DNA of 64,000 bases from Lutraria lutraria (taxonomy: Eukaryota > Mollusca > Bivalvia > Venerida > Mactridae), in assembly GCA_964023205.1 (NCBI GenBank), contig OZ026841.1, positions 29,402,399 to 29,466,398 on the forward strand, given 5' to 3'. The translations under genes and the position numbers were made by a program. How positions within the stretch are numbered: position 1 is the stretch's first letter; each line of letters begins with the position of its first letter. A model generated the notes under the pieces. It saw nothing but the letters and a program-made list of their open reading frames with translations. It had not been told where the DNA came from and ran no database searches. Below are positions 52,100 through 64,000 of the stretch, piece after piece.

Positions 52100-55000
52100 A
52101 ACGAGTAATATGATTTTATTTATACGTTGTATTTTTTAAACGGGTCAGTTGTCTTACTATCAAATTGTATCATCAAATTTACAAATCTTTATGGTTTTCA
52201 AATTTCCATAACTTTGGCGATTATCATTTTGTTCACGTCGACTAAATAACTTTGTAACTAATATACAATACATCGTCTTTAGTGTATGGCATTAATATTT
52301 TGATTTCATGATATGAGATACGAGGTACCGTCGAACTTGAATTACAAATAAGTATCACCGTCATTCTAGATTATGATATATCAACTTAATATTCTGGAGT
52401 GTTTGTAAGATTTGTTTCGCTTATTATCATATTCTTGAACACGTTACAATTAACATATCATAGCATCTAATAAACAGCATGTTTTATTTTAATTCCATGT
52501 AAATTTATCATAGGTTTAGCACCTACATACGTGTATGTACTACACATGCGCTGTTTTCAATAAATTATAACGACGTCTCTTTGTCAGAAAATGCTGTATA
52601 CAGATTTTAAAATGCGACTGACAATGTCGGGAATCCTTAATGGACGACTGTACGGAACGCAGTTTGGCCATTATTATTTGCAAACGCTTAGCTATAGACC
52701 GAAGGCTAAGAGAAAAAAAAGAAGAATTCAGGAGATTTGAATTTGTATAACAAGAGGTTCATGAGTAAGATTATAACTTAAATGTGCAGTTCTGGTTTAA
52801 GTAATGGAATATTAACTTTTTACATCAAGAAAGAAGGAAATGTTACTCAAGAATTAGATAAAAAGACGTCAGGTAGGGTCTTCAGTAATCAGTAGAATGC
52901 GGAATCATCGGAATCATGAAGTCCTTTGCAGAGTATTGAATACTATCTAATGGTTAGGAATTGCGCTTTTTACAATTCCGACAGAAACGTTTTTTACTGA
53001 AAAAAAAACTGCACTAGAAAAGTGGGTACGATGTTTTTTCCTTTCGCTACTTAAATACAAGGTTTTTGCCACCACCCCGTACAACTGAACACCTGTTAAC
53101 CATCTCTACACTAACGTTTTATGTACTATATCTGAAGCAGTCAGATGTTATGTTAAACTTGCAAGATATGCATAATAATACCATAGCTATAATTTCAAAA
53201 AATAAAAAATAAAAGAAAATTTAGAAAATCAAAGATGTACCTATTCCTACCTTGAAATATGAGTAGCTAAATATACAGTACATTAATATAGTCATGTTAT
53301 AGGTTGCATTAAATTTTAATTTCAAATATACGCAAGATTCAACATCCTCTCAACAACGGTATTAAATTTTCTTTTTTGGTGTTTGAAGTGCAATAAAGCG
53401 TTACAAAAAAACACAATGTATTGTTCAGCTTATAATGAATTTTCATTGTCATTGAATATCTTTTGATGTGTATGTACATAATTTATTATTATATGTCTTT
53501 AATTTATATAAGAGTTTGTGGTTACAAACAGAGGTGTGAAGTTTCAAAACCGTATAATTGCTGAGGGGAATAAGTATCAGGTATTTACTACTATGTTCTA
53601 TTGCAATAAAGAAGTCATTACTTTGCTGAAACTCGAAGAAACACATTAATCACACTCCAGGCTTTGTGAGTTTGTATTTGTACAGTTTATTACCCCCGCG
53701 TGTTCCAAGGCAAATGATGGTATACCGAAGACAACAATATAATAACCTTCGGAAACATGATTTTAAAATGAAGTTCAAAATGCACGCGAAATGAGACAAA
53801 TTGCTTGATAAATTGTAATTTTAATTTATCGCTATGTTATGTAAATTTTATGGTTACATTCCACATAAATTGTTTAAAAGTGTAATTTAAAACACGAAAT
53901 GATGGTTACTAATTTGTTCAATTGCAGATCAAATGAATATAAATGTTATATTACTCAATGAGACAAATGTAGACATAAAACTGTCGAGACAAACAGAATC
54001 GAAAGGCTTCCAATTAAGACATTACTTCCCCTGTTTTAAAACGCGTGCTGTCAGCTAAACTATCATGTGTCCTTTTTTAAAAGACATATATCTAAATTGT
54101 TACCTTTTATCTAAGTTGTACATTGATTGTAATAACTGTTGGCGGTGAGTATCGTCATATAAGACCTTGTGATGTTCATAGTGATATAATATGAGCGACC
54201 ATTTTAATCTTAAAACTGTTACTAATTTCTAACGACCAGTAATTTACTGACGGATATGTCACCATTTTGATATAAATACATTTTCCTTTTGGTCTAAAAG
54301 GTGGCCGCATTATAGAATTTCTACTGTATATTTATACTGTGCATAAAACTCAATTAAAATCTCAGTTTTGAATGTAATGGACCGCAAAGGTATGTCAACA
54401 AATGATAACATCGGCTTTTAAAAAAGTTAACAAAATATCGAAACAGCCGTTTTTTATATATTTTGTTTGCGGTGGAAATTGAATCGACTTACATAACTGG
54501 CCTTGAATCATAATAAAAAATTATATCTCCTTGGATCAGAGATCTTGCTAATCGTTTTTTACGTTTGTATCATTTACGGTAATATACGACACTAATTCAA
54601 ACTTTCATACCACTGCGTCACTTTGATATTTTTCCACGATAAGCGTCCAATTATTTCATTTCAATGAGCACCAATGAACATGAAAAAGTGGCGTGTCGTA
54701 ATTTGAAGTCAGTATCATGAAAATAATTTATATAAAGATGTAAAAACGTGTATTAAAATGAAATTTGACAAATCGATTTAAAGTATGTTAGCGTTGACAT
54801 GTTCGCCGCTTAAGGGGCTAAATACATGCAAACGTAAGTCTACCGTAAGTTAATGACAAATTTCAAATTGCATTCACCGAGTGCTCCGACATAACACGCA
54901 ACATTAAACACTTAGATTAGAAATATTACAGCAGATAAACCACTGAAAATGATTATTTTATTGATGTTAATATAGCCAAACGCATAATCATGCATGTCAA

Positions 55001-56880
55001 ACAATGTTGCAATTTCAATAGAAATTTGCAATAATTAGCATCCGAATAAACTGCTGCAATTCATGGAAGAAAAACTTTGAATTTACAAAATACATCACTT
55101 TTAAAAAAAACACCCACGTCATTGTACATAAAAACGATCTCATCTCATTGAGATCTTGGTCCAAACTCATTACTAATATTCAAATATCAGCTTACAAATC
55201 AAAGATATCAAAACGCAATCATATAACCATACGTATATGAGAGAAGAAATATACAAACGTGGTTAGTAGTCCAGCTACTTGCTGGGTGGTTATCAGTGAT
55301 GTCAGAGAAATTGATCTCACAGATTCCTATATATTAATTGATCAATGACCTGTGTGCTAAGTGTCACACCCAGGGTAGATTTAACCATTCCCGGGAAGAA
55401 ATCTCCTCATATTAACATAACTAAATGCAATATCAGTACAATATGATCATCATCTGATTTATGAAATTTGAGCTTTTAACAAAGATTAGTCTCAAGTGTT
55501 TTGTCCTAATCAAATAATGAATAATGACCATCACCCACTAAGATAGACATGCGCGCGCAGACAGAAAAACACGACAACGTGTTAATCATGTTCAATTCGG
55601 AATGCAGTTCTTTATTTCTTCTTTTTTGAAAATAGACAAAACAAGCTTAAATAGAAAAAAAAACAGTTACATACTACAGTATCAATTTTCATTAACAAAC
55701 AGCCATCCAATATTTCATAAAAAAGTATACAGGCGTTCCCCCTGGCAACTTTTCATTGAGATCCTAAGCCAATGGTTTATATACGTATGAATGTGTGCAA
55801 AAAATTGAACTGATTAAGAAATATATCACGTCTAATTATCGTAAAGCATAGACCTATAACTGTGTTTAGGTAAGAGAGAAAAAAACATTCTATTTTTGCA
55901 AGTCGATACTAACAACAAATTCTCTGGTTGCCAAGACACGGCGCAAAAACATTTGAGCGATTGCAGCATCATGTTGCTACCGATTCTATACCAAATGACA
56001 GGATCCCTTCGTGCTTGGATTCGTACAAATTAAGAACGTCAAATTTGATGAAAAAAATGATGACAAAACAGTCTGTAATTTGTCATATTATCCACTCGAA
56101 TTACTGACAATCGCTTGAGTGGTGCAGACAAATCTATCCACTTCATGTCATATTATGAAACGAACGTTTGATGTTACATTAATTAGTTTTATATTAAAAT
56201 TATGTCATTCTGCATCAATAAAACGTGCATATAACTGCGCCATGCCACATTGCATGTGTAATCTATGAATTTATTAAAACAGAACGAACAGTATGTGGGA
56301 CTTTTTTATGTACATACTTTGGTACTCGTGCGCTTTGATAAGATTCAGAAATATGTATGTTTCGATAAAAGTATTGGAGAGAATTGAAGTCCCCATTGTT
56401 TAAATTTCATGTGAATTCTTTGACCTCCTCTGAACTGTTTGTTGATGCAGCCTTCTATTTAACTGTTCTAACAGTTATGACTAATGAAGGAAGCATTATT
56501 CGGGTGTCCAAAATTTAACTCTCGCTTGTCTTTAAGAAATGGGATTCAAACACTCGCAAAGAAAACTAGTAGTATTCGCACCAGTACTCATAGAAAGACT
56601 TTTTGTTTTTATATCAGATTCATTTTAGGTGATAAAAACCCCGAAACTATTTTTGTGATAGTCCAATGGTTAAACAAATAATTATAAACCTTAAAATTCA
56701 ACTTTTCTATTTCAATTTTTCAAGAGTTGTGTCAACTTAAAGGGTCAAGGTCGCAGAAACAATGCCATTTAGAATTTGATTGCTTTTCACCTTCACACTA
56801 ATGTCATCCGAAATGAACTGAATCTCTAAAATAACATCATCAACATTGTTACAAAAAGCAAAAACAAATTGAAATAATTC
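52100..56880. other. AT-rich intergenic DNA
   Basis: No gene, array or recognisable element found by eye. Short open frames (for example 55602-55790 and 56484-56681) show no family features. Confidence 0.4.
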
Positions 56881-56935
56881 AAAAGGATTAGTAATATTCA
56901 TTGAAAAAATTTAAATGCAACCATAATAATCATAC

Positions 56936-57866
56936 CTCGGTAGCATTCCATTAATTCTTCATCCCGAACCTTTAGCGTCTTTCTGGCCTTCTTGTATTTA
57001 GCTTCAAGTAGAGTATGGTTTCTCCTCAGTTCTTCTAGCTCCTTCAAAGTCTTCTCGTATTTTATCTTAAGCGTTTCGTGCTCTTCTTTTAGCGTCGCTT
57101 CGGAGCGAATAACATCATATAACTGATTTTCAACATTTACAAGTTTAGTCTCTGTAACGTTCAACTTTTCTTTAGTGTATTCGTAACGTTCAGTTTTGTC
57201 TTTTAACTTGTTTTTCAAAATTCGATTTTCTCGTTCAAGTACAGCTGATCGACTTTCTAAGTTTACCAGTTTGTTGCTAGAGTCCAACGCTTGCTTCTGA
57301 GCAGCATTCATCAGATCCACGGTCTCGTTAAGTTTATTTCTTGCATCAAGTAAATCCGCTGTTCGTTTACTTAGAGATTTTGTCAAAGTATTAAACTGAT
57401 TTTGTAATCTCAGTAGCAGCAAGTTACCCGACGTTTCTGGGGCTTTTGGGATATGAGATTCATGCTCACCAACTTGTCCTCGCTCATTGTCCGTGCTAAG
57501 AACCACTTTACCCACCTGTTGGGTATAAGTCACGGGTACAGAAGATATTGCGTTTCGTAACACCTTTTGAATTGAATTCTCGAGCTCTTTGATTCGGTTT
57601 TCATGGTCTGATTTTACAGTATCAAAATCTTTCTGCATTCGGTTCATCTTTTCGTCCGCGGGTAAACGGAGTTCCTGTGGCCCATACTCGAACTTTTTGG
57701 AAACCACTGAGGGGCCACATGGCTCCTGGGTGTTTAGGTTCACCATGTATGTACATTTTCCATCTTGCAGCTCACACTGGGCTTGGGGTAACACAATTCT
57801 TACATTAAATCCAAACAAGAACACAAACACTAAATAATTGGATGATTGCAGGAAGAGATTGCACAT
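56936..57866 (-). CDS. Paralogous secreted coiled-coil first exon
   Basis: ATG 57866 to a GTATGA donor after 56936 (310 codons plus one base, phase 1). Close paralogue of 41230-40318: signal peptide, CELQDGKCTYMVNL Cys module, SDHENRIKELENSIQKV, LLDARNKLNET, YDVIRSE, and the same end DEELMECYRG; N-glycosylation sites NET, NVT and NHT at matching places. I found no second set of MAM exons between 41 and 57 kb. It is therefore either an alternative first exon of the same gene, a gene whose other exons I missed, or a partial duplicate. Confidence 0.8.
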
Positions 57867-57899
57867 TTTTAAGCATTACAATTAAAAATTCGTAACAAA

Positions 57900-59260
57900 A
57901 TTAACATTTCAGAACACTACTATCTACCCATAAATTCACAACATTATATAATTTTTCAACGGAGTATTTTAATACACATCTATACATATTTTGATAAAAT
58001 ATGATAATTTAGCATTAATAATATTCATAGTATCATGCTGTAGATAAAATTACTTCGCGGTCTTACGAAAATCATTTATTTCACATTCTTCGTAGTCAAA
58101 CCAATGATAAAAATATCCAAGTTAAATAGCTTTACTATCCGATATTGTTTTACATAGATAAAACACAAGACAGAAAACTTCTTAGAAAATAATTTTACGA
58201 ATATTCCAGTACTGTGCTTAGGTTCGTGTTTTGAATATCCAAAGATGTGGTAATGTATGATAATACCGTTCTATCATCGTTCACAAAATCCTGAGAACAA
58301 ATATTTCCATAGTGTCAGTTTTCACGCGTTTTACGTCAGCGTCCCATCTGTTCCTGAGATTTTTTGGAGTTTTTTTTAACTAATTATGCTACGATAACGA
58401 CAAAAATGTAAACAAATACACTTGACAGAGAAAAAAACTTTGATAGCACACCAATTGACCGTGTATATACTGTACTCTTAAACGTCAAGTTGTAGAATAG
58501 TGTTGCTGTATCGTTGGCCCGCTTCGCTGACTAAATACCAAAAAAAAAATTATGTATAATCCGTGAGATGCGTTTCATCACTCAACGCTTCTTCTTCGTG
58601 AGTATTCATTCGTTCTAGCGCTGTATGGTATAAATGCATTCCCTCATGACGTTTTGTATACATTTCATGGTCCGTAAAGCCAAAGTAAACCAGAGTGTAT
58701 ATCATTGTTTAAAAACTGCATACCGATAAAGTTTACGATTTTAATGAAGACACTAAGCAAGATTTATATATTTCGGTAGCGATACACGTACAGATATATA
58801 AAAAGCGCTACATGTTAAGATAAAAACGGTACTGAAAGGCAAAGTTACAAAAAGTAAAGGCGCCCTTAATTAATGCAACAACATAAATCATTGCAAATAT
58901 TATTTGTGCGCATGCCAATCTTGTATTAACTAATGACTATGAATTAAGTTCAGTTTATGAATAATTTAATGTTCTTGGTAGACATATTTACAATAATAAC
59001 GGAGTACCTGCACTTGTTATACAGAACACATCTGACACCTCAGTACTGTGATTTCAAAATTCAACACCGTTACTAGTGTAGTTTGTTGAGAATGAATATT
59101 TCAGCAGAAAAACTACCATTGGACTTCTGTATGGACTTATTTTATGTATGGAGATGTACGGAACAGTGCGTTTGCAATGTAATCGTATATTTGATTAATT
59201 GTTTCATACAAATATATTGAAATCACGATCATAATGACATCGACCAAAGGATATTTTGTT
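57900..59260. other. AT-rich intergenic DNA
   Basis: Upstream of the paralogous first exon. No supported element. Confidence 0.35.
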
Positions 59261-59266
59261 TTTGTT

Positions 59267-59290
59267 GGGGGGAGGGGGGGGGGGGGGGGG
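59267..59290 (+). repeat. G homopolymer (G6 A G17)
   Basis: Six G, one A, then 17 G. A matching C13 run is at 60389-60401 on the same strand. Such runs are unstable and error-prone in sequencing and assembly. Confidence 0.95.
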
Positions 59291-60388
59291 TACAAACAAT
59301 CACGTGTTGTAATAGTATAAAACTGTACTACTGAAAGAAAGACCAGACTTGGCGTACAAGTTGGCTTTTATTTAGAGATCTCTTTGATACTCGCGTTTAT
59401 TGTAAAGATACTAATGTGTTTAATAAGACACAAGTAGTCGTGAACGTAGCTTACAGACCACTTTATTTACAGTGGACCTTTACTAACCGTAACTAACAGA
59501 TTATCGTTACTTACAGTTGGTGATGAGTCAAGGTTTAAATGTACAATATATGTGATATAGATGCCTGCCGCTTTAAGTCAAGATAAACTTTTAAGATATG
59601 ACTACGTTTTTAACTAGGTTTGTTATTAAATACATTGTGACAGTGGCGTTTTTATGAAATGATTTATTGTACAGTCACAAGCCTTAAGAAATGAAGACAT
59701 TTTTTGGTTGCATACTTCATGGAGATTTTTATCTTAACATACAATCATACATAACGAAATGTACGCGCTGGTAGTAATGTCGATCATTTTTATGACAAAA
59801 GCGACGGAGAAAGCGCAACATTTTCTTATATGTGTTGACGGGACCGGAAGAAAAATATGTACATTTGTTGTAATTATTGTTGTAGCTAGACTGTTAACTG
59901 TTCTTCGGGGCATTGACACCAAATTGCAGTCAAATATAAATGTTTTTTTTAAATTGTACCGAATTTAATTAAGTAAATGCATGCCATAAATAACATTTTA
60001 ATTATCTTGTCTAATCCTCCGTGATGGAAATGCACGCAACATTTATAAATGCAACATAATTATGTTGTAAATTTTACCGAATGAATTACAATTTCTTAAA
60101 TTCGTCATGAATACTATAGCAACATTATCAAATATTTAAAGATTTGCAATTTATATGAGTTTGTACGCTACATTAAGTTTCATTATGATTCAGACAGGTG
60201 TCCCCGGATAAACTTCATGTACATCTATATCGCATACCTAGGTGCTGTATTTTGTTTTCCTCAATATTCTAAACGTGCTCAGTTCTAGTACTATGTTCAG
60301 TCCAGGCTTAAACAGCGATACCATGTGGTGTTCTCATCTCAGTTCATAACTTCCAGCCATGTTTTATCCCATGTTCTGTCTTGGTATA

Positions 60389-60401
60389 CCCCCCCCCCCC
60401 C
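60389..60401 (+). repeat. C homopolymer (C13)
   Basis: Thirteen C at the left edge of the degenerate wing of the 45-bp array. Confidence 0.95.
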
Positions 60402-61900
60402 TGTCCTGACCCGCTCTATTCTTTCCTGGATTACGCTCCATTGACTTGGTCCTGCTCTGTTCTGTCCAAGCTGACCCCCATCTGTCCTGTTCTGTCTTGA
60501 CTTGTCCTCCTTTGTCCTGACAAAACATTGCCTGCTCTGTCTTGTCCAGGTTAACCTTCATCTGTCTTATTCTATCTTGACTTGTCCTCTTTTGTCCTGT
60601 CATGACCTGGCCTGCTCTGGTCTGGCTTACCCGCCTTTGTCCTGTCCTGACCTGGCCTGCTCTGGTCTGGGATACTCGCCTTTGTCCTGTCCTGACCTGG
60701 CCTGCTCTGGTCTGGCTTACCCGCCTTTGTGCTGTCCTGACCTGGCCTGCTCTGGTTTGGCTTATCCGCCTTTGTCCTGTCCTGACCTGGCCTGCTCTGG
60801 TCTGGCTTACCCGCCTTTGTCCTGTCATAACTTGGCCTGCTTTGGTCTGTCTTACTCGCCTTTGTCCTGTCCTGACCTGGCCTGCTCTGGTCTGGCTTAC
60901 CCGCCTTTGTCCTGTACTGACCTGGCCTGCTCTGGTCTGGCTTACCCGCCTTTGTCCTGTCATAACTTGGCCTGCTCTGAGCTGTCTTACTCGCCTTTGT
61001 CCTGTCCTTGCCTGGCCTGCTCTGGTCTGGCTTACCCGCCTTTGTCCTGTCCAGACATTGCCTGCTCTGGTCTGGCTTATCCGCCTTTGTCCTGTCATAA
61101 CTTGGCCTGCTCTGATCTGTCTTATTCGCCTTTGTCCTGCCCTGCTGTGATCTGTCTTACTCGCCTTTGTCCTGTCCTGACCTGGCCTGCTCTGGCTTGC
61201 CCGCCTTTGTCCTGTCCTGACCTGGCCTGCTCTGGTCTGGCTTGCCCGCCTTTGTCCTGTTCTGACCTGGCCTGCTCTGGTCTGGCTTGCCCGCCTTTGT
61301 CCTGTCCTGACCTGGCCTGCTCTGGTCTGGCTTGCCCGCCTTTGTCCTGTCCTGACCTAGCCTGCTCTGGTCTGGCTTGCCCGCCTTTGTCCTGTCCTGA
61401 CCTGACCTGGCCTGCTCTGGTCTGGCTTGCCCGCCTTTGTCCTGTCCTGACCTGACCTGGCCTGCTCTGATCTGGCTTACCCGCCTTTGTCCTGTCCTAA
61501 CTTGGCCCTGTTCTATCCTGGCTTAACCTCCCCTGAATTGACCCTGATCTGTTCTGTCCTGGTTAACCAGCCTTTGTCCTGTCCAGACCTTGCCTGCTCT
61601 GTTCTGTCCTGTCTTGGCTTACCATTCCCTCTCCCGATCTGGCCAGCTCTGTTCCTATCTGGCTTACATTCGTATTTCCTTACCTGGCCTGCTCTGGTCT
61701 GGTATTCCCTCCTTTGTTCTGTCCTGACATAGCCTATTCTGATCTGGCATACCCAACTCGGTCCTGCTAAGAACCTAAACTAATTTTTACTGTCCTGACT
61801 TACCCTTCCCTCACTGTCCTGACGTACTCTGTTCCGTTACCATCCCCTGACCTGACCTGCTCCGTTCTGTCTCGACTTAATTTCCATGTCCTTCTCTTTT
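60402..61900. repeat. 45-bp GC-rich minisatellite with degenerate wings
   Basis: Core at about 60590-61500, roughly 20 units of 45 bases (each with CCTGACCTGGCCTGCTCTGG, then a CTTACCCGCCTTTGTCCTGT stretch). A variant unit with CATAACTTGG recurs at 60826, 60961 and 61096, exactly 135 bases apart, so a three-unit higher-order repeat is present in the left half. On the right half several units are shortened or lengthened by 5 bases. Because 45 is a multiple of three the array reads open on both strands; I do not regard these frames as genes. Confidence 0.95.
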
Positions 61901-61929
61901 TAAGGCTTACCTTGCTTGCTCTTCCATAC

Positions 61930-62420
61930 TCTGTCCAATTTAATTACCTTTTTCTTTTAAGTTTTTATACAGGTATCATCCTGTTCTACAGACATTTGAT
62001 ATCAGTCCTCTAAAAATACTAAACTATTAAAAGATACATGAATGGGATGTTAATGTGTAATTCCTTCAAATGTGTTCGGTGTTCATCTTAGTGTGACTAC
62101 TATAATCATACGAGTAATGTGTTACATTCACTTATGTGTATTACATTATATCATTATAATTGACTGACTGTATTAGGGACAAGCTTTGTGTCAAAATATA
62201 CATTTTATTATCATATGAAATCTGATAACATGAATAATAAAGTGTATTTAAGATATACACATTTTTTCCTTTTTAATAGGAAACAAATTTCAACGTGTTT
62301 TATGTTCGTATAGTTTTGTATTTTATGAATGAAAGTTTCTGATGCAACCAGAGTAATGTACGGATGTTGAAAGTTTAACGAACTTACTGTTTACATGAAT
62401 TTAATTTACTTGATGGTAGA
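61930..62420. other. AT-rich intergenic DNA
   Basis: Nothing supported. Confidence 0.4.
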
Positions 62421-62424
62421 ACTG

Positions 62425-62690
62425 GGTAGTTTGTTTGTTAAACGCCGGTCTTCAACAATTGTTTCAGTTACAAGTGTATGCGGCGGCTGACTCACCTAAC
62501 CAGTTTTACTTGACTTTGTTATAATCAGAACACAAGGAACCGGCAACTTCTTCACATGCAGAAGAAAATCGTTTGTTGTCAACTTTTCACGGAAGGACTT
62601 TTCAGCCGCGACTGGGAATCGAACCCGGATTGCCGGGTAACAAATTCAGCTCATTTGCCATAGGACCGCGGCGCGGCACAAGCACTGAAC
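62425..62690 (-). mobile_element. tRNA-derived SINE, minus orientation
   Basis: The minus strand at 62676-62606 has a tRNA-like head with B box GGTTCGATTCC; the body (ccggcaacttcttcacatgc, aaatcgtttgttgtcaactt) extends leftwards to 'gtttgttaaacgccggtc', similar in layout to families B and C. Confidence 0.65.
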
Positions 62691-62699
62691 GGAAAAGAA

Positions 62700-63630
62700 T
62701 CATAACTCTATTGAAACAAAAGCAGGTGCTGTCTGTAATTGTATAATAGTAAATTTCAATGAACTTTGCTAGCCTTGTATAGAGTGCTGGAACTTTGATC
62801 TATTGGTTATTAGTTCGTGACCCGCGAATGGCACAATCCTTACTACTCTACTATACTCTAACAGTTTGACTGATGCTACATTTAATACCGTTCGTATAAA
62901 AGCTCTAACAACCCTCACATAATTATCAAAAGAGAAAGTTGATAATTAGTTATAGAACAGAGGAGGACGGGTAGTATTTCTTAGTGTAGTATATTTACAC
63001 GGTATACAGTAAATAACAGTTATTTCGTTGATAAATGGCGATAACTTTATGTAAACGAAAAACGTTTTTAAAAGCTTACACAAGCTTACATCAAGAACAC
63101 TTTGATTTGAACGGCGCCAAATTGACTTTTCTAGCGCAAAGAGTGTCGTCCATTGATTAGGAAAAGGCATTTGTGGTAACACAATTAAACGATAGACCCA
63201 GGAAAGTAAAACTCGTTATAAAGTATTTTATGAGTACCATCACACTACCATGTAAATTCTCTTAAAGTAATACTTCAGTCAAAGAGACAATATCGTGAAA
63301 TTGTCATAAATAACAAAATTGATATATATTTCATTTGGATAATGGTACTATTTGTTATATTAATGAGTTCTATTATCCTAAATTGTCGTGAAATCTGATT
63401 AAGATTTTTTTATATTACCGTGACATGTTGAGCTATCCACTTAAAGATAATTTGTATATTATAATATTGAAATATCTCATCTTTAATCCAAGGACTGAAC
63501 TGACATATCTGAATGTAGATCCCGTGGTTAAATTATTTGATATTCAACATGTGAAGTTCATTCATTCAGTCGTACAATTATTTCACAATCTGACGATTTT
63601 CATATCAAAGCATTGACACTCTTCAAATGC
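62700..63630. other. AT-rich intergenic DNA
   Basis: No supported feature. Confidence 0.4.
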
Positions 63631-63640
63631 AAGGTTTAAA

Positions 63641-63810
63641 TACAGTACATCCTCTCCAGAGCGGCCTTCTCTTAAGCAACAACCTCCCTTCAACAACAGC
63701 ATGAATTTCCAACAATTTATCTACTAATGTAACCTCCCTAGAGCAACATCTCAACAACAACATATTGTTGCTTCACCCACAGGGTGTTGCTGTGGAGAGG
63801 TTGCACTGTA
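63641..63810. mobile_element. pogo/Tigger-like MITE, family 1 (best copy)
   Basis: 170 bases from TACAGTACATCCTCTCCAGA to GTGGAGAGGTTGCACTGTA. Interior inverted blocks 'gcaacaacctcccttcaaca' and 'ggtgttgctgtggagagg'. Flanked by TA at both ends as part of the terminal repeats, as expected for pogo/Tigger target-site preference. Confidence 0.85.
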
Positions 63811-64000
63811 CACTGCGAAGTCTCTAGAAGGAATATTATGACATCACCTTGCGGTCTCTCTCTTTCTCCTTCACTGTCTTTTTATATTTTTTTCCACCTC
63901 ATCTCTTTCCCTCTCCATGTTTAGTCACTTATCTCATTGTTCTTACTTAACCTCTCTGTAATGTCCAAGTTTAACATGTGTGCTGTTACAACGTCTCCTC

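Noticed and set aside
21663..57866. 17-kb tandem segmental duplication
   Set aside because: The repeat pair and the coiled-coil exon pair have similar spacing, but positions between them (MAM exons, arrays) have no counterparts.
60364..61732. Long open frames on both strands in the 45-bp array (up to 317 codons)
   Set aside because: The unit length is a multiple of three and lacks stops by composition, so every frame of the array stays open; no start context, splice sites or domain support a gene.

Overview
The window looks like metazoan DNA, most likely from a mollusc and probably a bivalve. The evidence is an intron-rich MAM-domain gene with GT/AG splice sites, an AT-rich background, tRNA-derived SINEs, several short inverted-repeat element families, and repeat types I associate with bivalve genomes (a 'cgtccgtccg' repeat near 20.8 kb and a 'ggggccataact' repeat near 30.2 kb). 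The phylum is an inference; no rRNA or mitochondrial marker is present.

Positions 1 to about 14.3 kb are most of an intact Polinton/Maverick (adintovirus-like) element. From left to right it carries a double zinc-knuckle protein on the minus strand, then on the plus strand a protein-primed family B DNA polymerase, three small early-region proteins (two of them tandem paralogues), an FtsK/HerA-type packaging ATPase, a basic protein with a histone H1/protamine-like and Ser/Arg-rich tail, its shorter paralogue, a conserved Polinton protein of unknown role, a DD35E retroviral-type integrase with a C-terminal chromodomain, a two-TM protein, the minor (penton-like) capsid protein, a basic pVI/core-like protein, the major capsid protein, a Cys-motif protein, an adenovirus-type cysteine protease, and a last coiled-coil/Cys-rich protein. 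No gene shows a frameshift or premature stop, so the element looks recent and may encode virions. The left end runs off the window: no terminal inverted repeat matching the right side is visible.

The most unusual signal is at the right end. Directly after the last gene (stop at 14234) lie two tandem, perfect metazoan histone-mRNA 3' stem-loops (14247-14262 and 14269-14284), followed by a purine-rich element resembling the histone downstream element. The gene's upstream region has three TGACGY(C/T)CA-type CRE repeats. This suggests that a mobile virus-like element uses the host's replication-dependent histone mRNA 3'-end machinery, which could tie its expression to S phase. Other notable traits are ATGA stop/start overlaps between successive genes, TATA boxes overlapping upstream stop codons, and recurring TCAAGGTCA nuclear-receptor half-sites.

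From about 14.5 to 64 kb the DNA is host-like and gene-poor. A minus-strand gene can be assembled from a signal-peptide/coiled-coil first exon (41230-40318) and four phase-compatible exons encoding a complete MAM domain (30984-27861). A paralogous first exon lies 16.6 kb further upstream (57866-56936). The rest is short non-autonomous elements (at least four inverted-repeat families), SINEs, and four tandem arrays: 38 bp at 15.2 kb, about 42 bp at 36.1 kb, a small hairpin cluster at 26.0-26.4 kb, and a 45-bp array at 60.6-61.5 kb with a 135-bp higher-order period. No CRISPR, rRNA or convincing functional tRNA gene was seen.
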